In this document: positions 60,888-64,000 of the stretch, in pieces
How positions within the stretch are numbered: position 1 is the first letter of the stretch
Layout: the number at the start of each line of letters is the position of its first letter
Source of the DNA: Bacteroidales bacterium
Lineage (GTDB): Bacteria > Bacteroidota > Bacteroidia > Bacteroidales > UBA932
Reading direction: 5' to 3'
Assembly: GCA_017617475.1 (NCBI GenBank)
Contig: JAFZWC010000021.1
Span: 1 to 64,000 of the forward strand
Length of the DNA stretch: 64,000 nt
Notes under the pieces: generated by a model
What the model was told of the DNA's origin: nothing
Databases searched by the model: none
What the model saw: the letters and a program-made list of their open reading frames with translations, nothing else
Position numbers and translations under genes: made by a program

Positions 60888-61457
60888 ATGGCTACAACTG
60901 CTGATCTGAAGAACGGAATGTACATTATGTTCAACGGCAAGCCTTGCGCTGTTGTGTACTTCCAGCACGTAAAACCCGGCAAGGGCCCGGCCTTTGTCAA
61001 GACCAAACTCCGCAACCTGGAAAACGGCCGCATCCTGGAGAACACCTTCACCGCCGGTGTCAAGCTGGACACCATCACCGTGGAGCGCCGTCCCTATCAG
61101 TTCCTGTATGACGACGGAGAGGCCTTCAACTTCATGCACGAAGAAACCTACGAGCAGATCACCCTTCCCCACGACGTAGTAGACAACGCCGACCTCATGA
61201 AGGAAGGCCAGCACGTGGAAATGATGTTCATGACAGAGCCCGAAGAGCGCTGCCTCACCTGCGAACTTCCCACCTACGTAACCCTCGAAGTCACCTATTC
61301 CGAGCCTGCCGTGAAGGGCAACACCGCCAGCACCAGTGCCTTGAAGGAAGTCACCCTGGAGACCGGCGCCAAGATCATGGTTCCCCTCTTCATCGAGACC
61401 GGCGAAATCATCACCGTGAACACCACCGACCGTTCCTACGGCCAGCGCGTGAAATAA
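60888..61457 (+). CDS. efp: Translation elongation factor P
   Basis: 189-residue factor that rescues ribosomes stalled on consecutive prolines. Standard three-domain layout; the tip loop is HVKPGKGPAF with the modifiable Lys32, ending IVP-type C-terminus LFIETGEIITVNTTDRSYGQRVK. Own promoter upstream, bidirectional hairpin terminator downstream. A post-translational modification enzyme is not encoded nearby. Confidence 0.97.
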   Translation: MATTADLKNGMYIMFNGKPCAVVYFQHVKPGKGPAFVKTKLRNLENGRILENTFTAGVKLDTITVERRPYQFLYDDGEAFNFMHEETYEQITLPHDVVDNADLMKEGQHVEMMFMTEPEERCLTCELPTYVTLEVTYSEPAVKGNTASTSALKEVTLETGAKIMVPLFIETGEIITVNTTDRSYGQRVK

Positions 61458-61479
61458 GCATTGCGCCAAACAGTTACAA

Positions 61480-61509
61480 AAAACCCCGAGCCTGATGGCC
61501 CGGGGTTTT
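61480..61509. terminator. Bidirectional terminator between efp and the NtrC-like gene
   Basis: AAAACCCCG at 61480-61488 pairs with CGGGGTTTT at 61501-61509, with a 12-nt loop that pairs further (GCC/GGC). Flanking A-run upstream and T-rich downstream serve both convergent genes. Confidence 0.8.
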
Positions 61510-61527
61510 GTTTGTCGGGAGCACTGT

Positions 61528-62676
61528 CTAGAACGCGTAATCCTTTACGTCCTGGGCACTTATGGGGCTGCCGCCCAGGATGAGCAGGCGCTCCACCACG
61601 TTGCGCAATTCACGGATATTGCCGGGCCAGGAACGCTCCTGCAGCAGGGACAGAGCCTCGGGAGAGAATTCCCGGACGGGCTTTCCGCTCTCGGCACAGA
61701 TGCTTCCGGAGAAGTAATTGATAAGCAGCGGAACGTCGTCCTTGCGGTCGTCCAGGGCGGGGACCTTGAGTACAATGACGCTCAGGCGGTGGTACAGGTC
61801 TTCGCGGAAATTGCCCTTGGCAATCTCTTCCTGCAGGTTCTTGTTGGTGGCGGCAATCACGCGAACGTCCACCGTAATTTCCTTGTCGCCGCCCACCGGG
61901 GTGAGCTTTTTCTCCTGCAGCACGCGCAGCACCTTGGCCTGGGCCGCCAGGGACATGTCTCCAATCTCGTCCAGGAAGATGGTTCCGCCGTCGGCCTGCT
62001 CGAATTTGCCCTTGTGGTCCCGGATGGCCGACGTGAAAGAGCCCTTTTTATGGCCGAAGAGCTCGCTGTCTATGAGTTCGGAGGGAATGGCTGCGCAGTT
62101 CACCTCCACGAAGGGCATCTGCGAGCGCTGGGAAAGCTGGTAGATGCTCTGGGCCACCAGCTCCTTACCGGAGCCGTTGGGGCCGGTGATGAGCACACTG
62201 GCTTGCGTAGGAGCCACTTTCTGAATCATGTCCTTGAGGTGGGAAACAGGCTCGGAAGCGCCCACCATCTCGCGGCCGTAGATCTTCTTTTTGAGGATCT
62301 TGGTCTCCTTGACCAGGGTGGCTTTGTCCGTGGCGTTCTTCAGGGTAATGAGGATGCGGTTCAGGTCCAGGGGTTTCTCTATGAAATCGAAGGCGCCTTT
62401 CTTGATGCAATCCACGGCAGTTGTAATATCGGCATGGCCGGAAACCATGACCACCGGCGTCTCAATGCCTTCTTCAATGACTTTGGCCAGCATCTCGGTA
62501 CCGTCCATCTCGGGCATTTTGATGTCGCAGAAGATGGCGTCGTATTTTTCCTTCTCGGCTTTCTGCAGGCCTTCAAGTCCGTTCTCGGCGGTTTCTACCT
62601 GATAGCCTTCCATTTCCAGGATTTCTTTCAGGGAATAGCGGATGGCCCTCTCGTCGTCTACAATCAGAATCTTCAT
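61528..62676 (-). CDS. NtrC-like sigma-54-type response regulator lacking the DNA-binding domain
   Basis: 382 residues: receiver domain at 1-115 ([14 protein letters not shown], phosphorylated Asp51 in [11 protein letters not shown], switch GHADIT near 80, KP101-102), AAA+ domain at about 134-370 (Walker [10 protein letters not shown] near 164, Walker B FLDEIGD near 234, arginine-rich [11 protein letters not shown] near 290). The sigma-54 contact loop, normally GAFTGA, is GSFTSA at 212-217. The protein stops right after the AAA+ domain ([10 protein letters not shown]), so the usual Fis-type HTH is missing. Probable partner of the NtrY-like kinase. Start at 62674-62676; upstream frame is antisense to cmk. 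Confidence 0.88.
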   Translation of the reverse strand: MKILIVDDERAIRYSLKEILEMEGYQVETAENGLEGLQKAEKEKYDAIFCDIKMPEMDGTEMLAKVIEEGIETPVVMVSGHADITTAVDCIKKGAFDFIEKPLDLNRILITLKNATDKATLVKETKILKKKIYGREMVGASEPVSHLKDMIQKVAPTQASVLITGPNGSGKELVAQSIYQLSQRSQMPFVEVNCAAIPSELIDSELFGHKKGSFTSAIRDHKGKFEQADGGTIFLDEIGDMSLAAQAKVLRVLQEKKLTPVGGDKEITVDVRVIAATNKNLQEEIAKGNFREDLYHRLSVIVLKVPALDDRKDDVPLLINYFSGSICAESGKPVREFSPEALSLLQERSWPGNIRELRNVVERLLILGGSPISAQDVKDYAF

Positions 62677-62709
62677 GGGTGAATAGGATGATATATAATG
62701 CAAATATCG

Positions 62710-62729
62710 CAAAATTATTCTTATTTTTG
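62710..62729. promoter_or_regulatory. Divergent promoter boxes for the NtrC-like gene and cmk
   Basis: CAAAATTA at 62710-62717 (TAATTTTG on the minus strand, toward the regulator) and TATTTTTG at 62722-62729 (plus strand, toward cmk, 25 nt before its ATG). Back to back in a 78-bp gap. Confidence 0.5.
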
Positions 62730-62754
62730 TATTCTTGAGAGCACATAAAACACT

Positions 62755-63474
62755 ATGAACAGCATTCCCGACATCATCATCGCCGTCGATGGTTATTCTT
62801 CCACCGGCAAGAGCACTTTCGCCAAAATGGTGGCTGCAGAATATGGATTCCTCTATTTGGACAGCGGTGCCATGTACCGCGGTGTTACGCTGTATGCTCT
62901 TGAAAAGGGCATCATAGGGGCCGATGGCGCCATAGACGAAGCCCGCCTCAAAAAGGAAATCGGCAGCCTGGACCTGCATTTCGGCCGGGCCGACGGCGTC
63001 ACCCGCCTGTTCCTGGGAGAGCGTTGCATAGAAACCGAGATTCGCACCCTGCAGGTGTCCTCGTTTGTGAGCCCCGTAAGCGCCATCCCCTTCGTCCGTA
63101 ATTATGTGGACGACCGCCTGCACGCCTTCGCAGAGGGCGGCCGGGTTATCATGGACGGCCGCGACATAGGCACCACCGTCTTCCCCAACGCCGAGGTCAA
63201 GATTTTCATGACGGCCGACGAGCAGGTGCGCGCCCAGCGCCGTTTTGACGAGCTGGTGGCCAAGGGCCAGAACCCTTCCCTGGAGGAGGTCCTGGCCAAC
63301 CTCAAGGAGCGCGATTACATAGACTCCCACCGCGAGACTTCCCCGCTCAGAAGGGCCGAAGACGCCTATGAGCTGGACAATACCCACATGACCCTCCACG
63401 AGGAGCTGGTCTGGATTCTGGGGCTTCTGCAAGGCCGGTTCAATATTCTGGATACTCCTGGCCTGTCATGCTGA
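62755..63474 (+). CDS. cmk: Cytidylate kinase
   Basis: 239-residue enzyme phosphorylating CMP and dCMP with ATP. P-loop VDGYSSTGKSTFAK near residue 11, YLDSGAMYRGVTLYAL near 34, RVIMDGRDIGTTVFPNAE near 131 and RRFDELVAKGQNPSLEEVLANLKERDYIDSHRETSPL near 162 are all present. The short C-terminal extension runs into the ispH start. Different from the kinase-like gene at 16420. The last 7 nt overlap ispH, a common pair in Bacteroidales. Confidence 0.96.
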   Translation: MNSIPDIIIAVDGYSSTGKSTFAKMVAAEYGFLYLDSGAMYRGVTLYALEKGIIGADGAIDEARLKKEIGSLDLHFGRADGVTRLFLGERCIETEIRTLQVSSFVSPVSAIPFVRNYVDDRLHAFAEGGRVIMDGRDIGTTVFPNAEVKIFMTADEQVRAQRRFDELVAKGQNPSLEEVLANLKERDYIDSHRETSPLRRAEDAYELDNTHMTLHEELVWILGLLQGRFNILDTPGLSC

Positions 63475-64000
63475 ACGTAGAAATAGATCCGGGCTCCGGC
63501 TTTTGCGGAGGAGTGATCCGCGCCATCACCCGTGCCGAGGATTTCCTGTCTCAAAAAAACAGGCTGTATTCCCTGGGAGCCATCGTGCACAATGACGCCG
63601 AGCTGGGCCGTCTTCAGAATCAGGGCCTGCTCACCGTCAACAGCCTGGAAGAAGTTCCCGAAGGCGAAACCGTGCTCATCCGCGCCCACGGTGAGCCTCC
63701 TTCCACTTATGAATCGGCCCTTACCCGCCATCTTTCCGTCATTGACTGTTCCTGCCCCGTGGTGCTTCAGCTTCAGCGCAGCATCCGGGAAGCTTATGTG
63801 CGCCTGCACCAGGACGGCCTTTCCGGCCAGGTGATTATCTTCGGCCGGGTGGGTCATGCCGAGGTTCTGGGCCTGTTGGGCCAGGTAGACGGCGACGCCC
63901 TGGTGGTGGAAGACCCTCAGATGCTGGAAGACGTCATGGACAAGATTGACTTCTCCGAGCCCATCGAGATCTTCTCCCAAACCACCAAGAGCCCCCTGGA
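63468..64000 (+). CDS. ispH: 4-hydroxy-3-methylbut-2-enyl diphosphate reductase, N-terminal part (runs off window)
   Basis: Last enzyme of the MEP pathway of isoprenoid synthesis, an iron-sulfur protein. Visible 177 residues begin MLNVEIDPGSGFCGGVIRAI; Cys13 is the first cluster ligand. GAIVHNDAELGRL, LIRAHGEPPSTYE and VIDCSCPVVLQLQRSI (second Cys) and FGRVGHAEVLGL follow, as in the family. The start is in the overlap with cmk. Confidence 0.95.
   Translation, partial: MLNVEIDPGSGFCGGVIRAITRAEDFLSQKNRLYSLGAIVHNDAELGRLQNQGLLTVNSLEEVPEGETVLIRAHGEPPSTYESALTRHLSVIDCSCPVVLQLQRSIREAYVRLHQDGLSGQVIIFGRVGHAEVLGLLGQVDGDALVVEDPQMLEDVMDKIDFSEPIEIFSQTTKSPL

Noticed and set aside
61528..63432. NtrC-like gene with a 250-residue N-terminal extension
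   Set aside because: The extension is antisense to cmk; the receiver domain starts properly at 62676.
1..64000. CRISPR array, prophage or conjugative element
   Set aside because: No regularly spaced repeats, no phage structural, integrase, relaxase or tra-like genes were found among the coding regions.

Overview
The window is a contiguous piece of chromosome from a member of the Bacteroidota, most likely a gut or rumen Bacteroidales. The evidence is a SusC/SusD polysaccharide utilization locus (PUL), many lipoproteins with short signal peptides ending in a lipobox Cys, families largely confined to this phylum (DUF4492, DUF3822, DUF4783, DUF4249), and promoters of the TTTG-N19/20-TAnnTTTG type. 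Base composition is GC-rich by eye. The exception is about 21.25-23.7 kb, which is clearly AT-rich. I saw no rRNA, tRNA, CRISPR array, integrase or transposase.

Layout. 0-12.3 kb is mostly housekeeping: prfA (3' end outside the window), a Ser/Thr symporter, an acetyl-CoA hydrolase/transferase, mazG, the DUF4492-cydA-cydB oxidase operon, a HerA-like ATPase, a CstA-type transporter, rsmD, and DUF3822. 12.4-18.3 kb is a tightly overlapping plus-strand operon: nrnA, two FKBP-like lipoproteins, a MATE exporter, a cytidylate kinase-like protein and a beta-lactamase-fold hydrolase. galM and ettA follow on the minus strand. 21.2-27.1 kb is an accessory locus: a membrane TPR regulator divergent from a small lipoprotein, a DUF4249 lipoprotein and a TonB-dependent receptor. 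27.1-31.9 kb carries polA, an ECF-type sigma factor, rsmG, rpmH and an unknown gene.

31.9-54.9 kb is one large minus-strand PUL. Reading in the direction of transcription: an AraC regulator, GH5_7 mannanase, SusC, SusD, two surface glycan-binding proteins, GH5_4 with a BACON domain, GH26, GH130, GH31 with a probable PA14 insert, GH3, an AGE-family 2-epimerase and a GPH symporter. GH26, epimerase, GH130 and symporter match the known Bacteroides fragilis mannobiose pathway (mannobiose to mannosylglucose to mannose-1-phosphate plus glucose). GH5_4, GH31 and GH3 resemble xyloglucan enzymes, so the locus probably handles glucomannan or a mixed hemicellulose supply.

55-64 kb returns to housekeeping and signalling: a two-domain Rid-like protein, DUF4783, rlmH, a very large NtrY-like histidine kinase, efp, an NtrC-like regulator that lacks a DNA-binding domain, cmk and ispH (runs off the window).

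Two classes of short repeat stand out. One is a dispersed element with core TTCGCTCAGAATGACA, found in intergenic gaps, supplying one start codon, and apparently inserted in frame in polA. The other is a single 112-bp element with perfect 19-bp inverted ends before efp.
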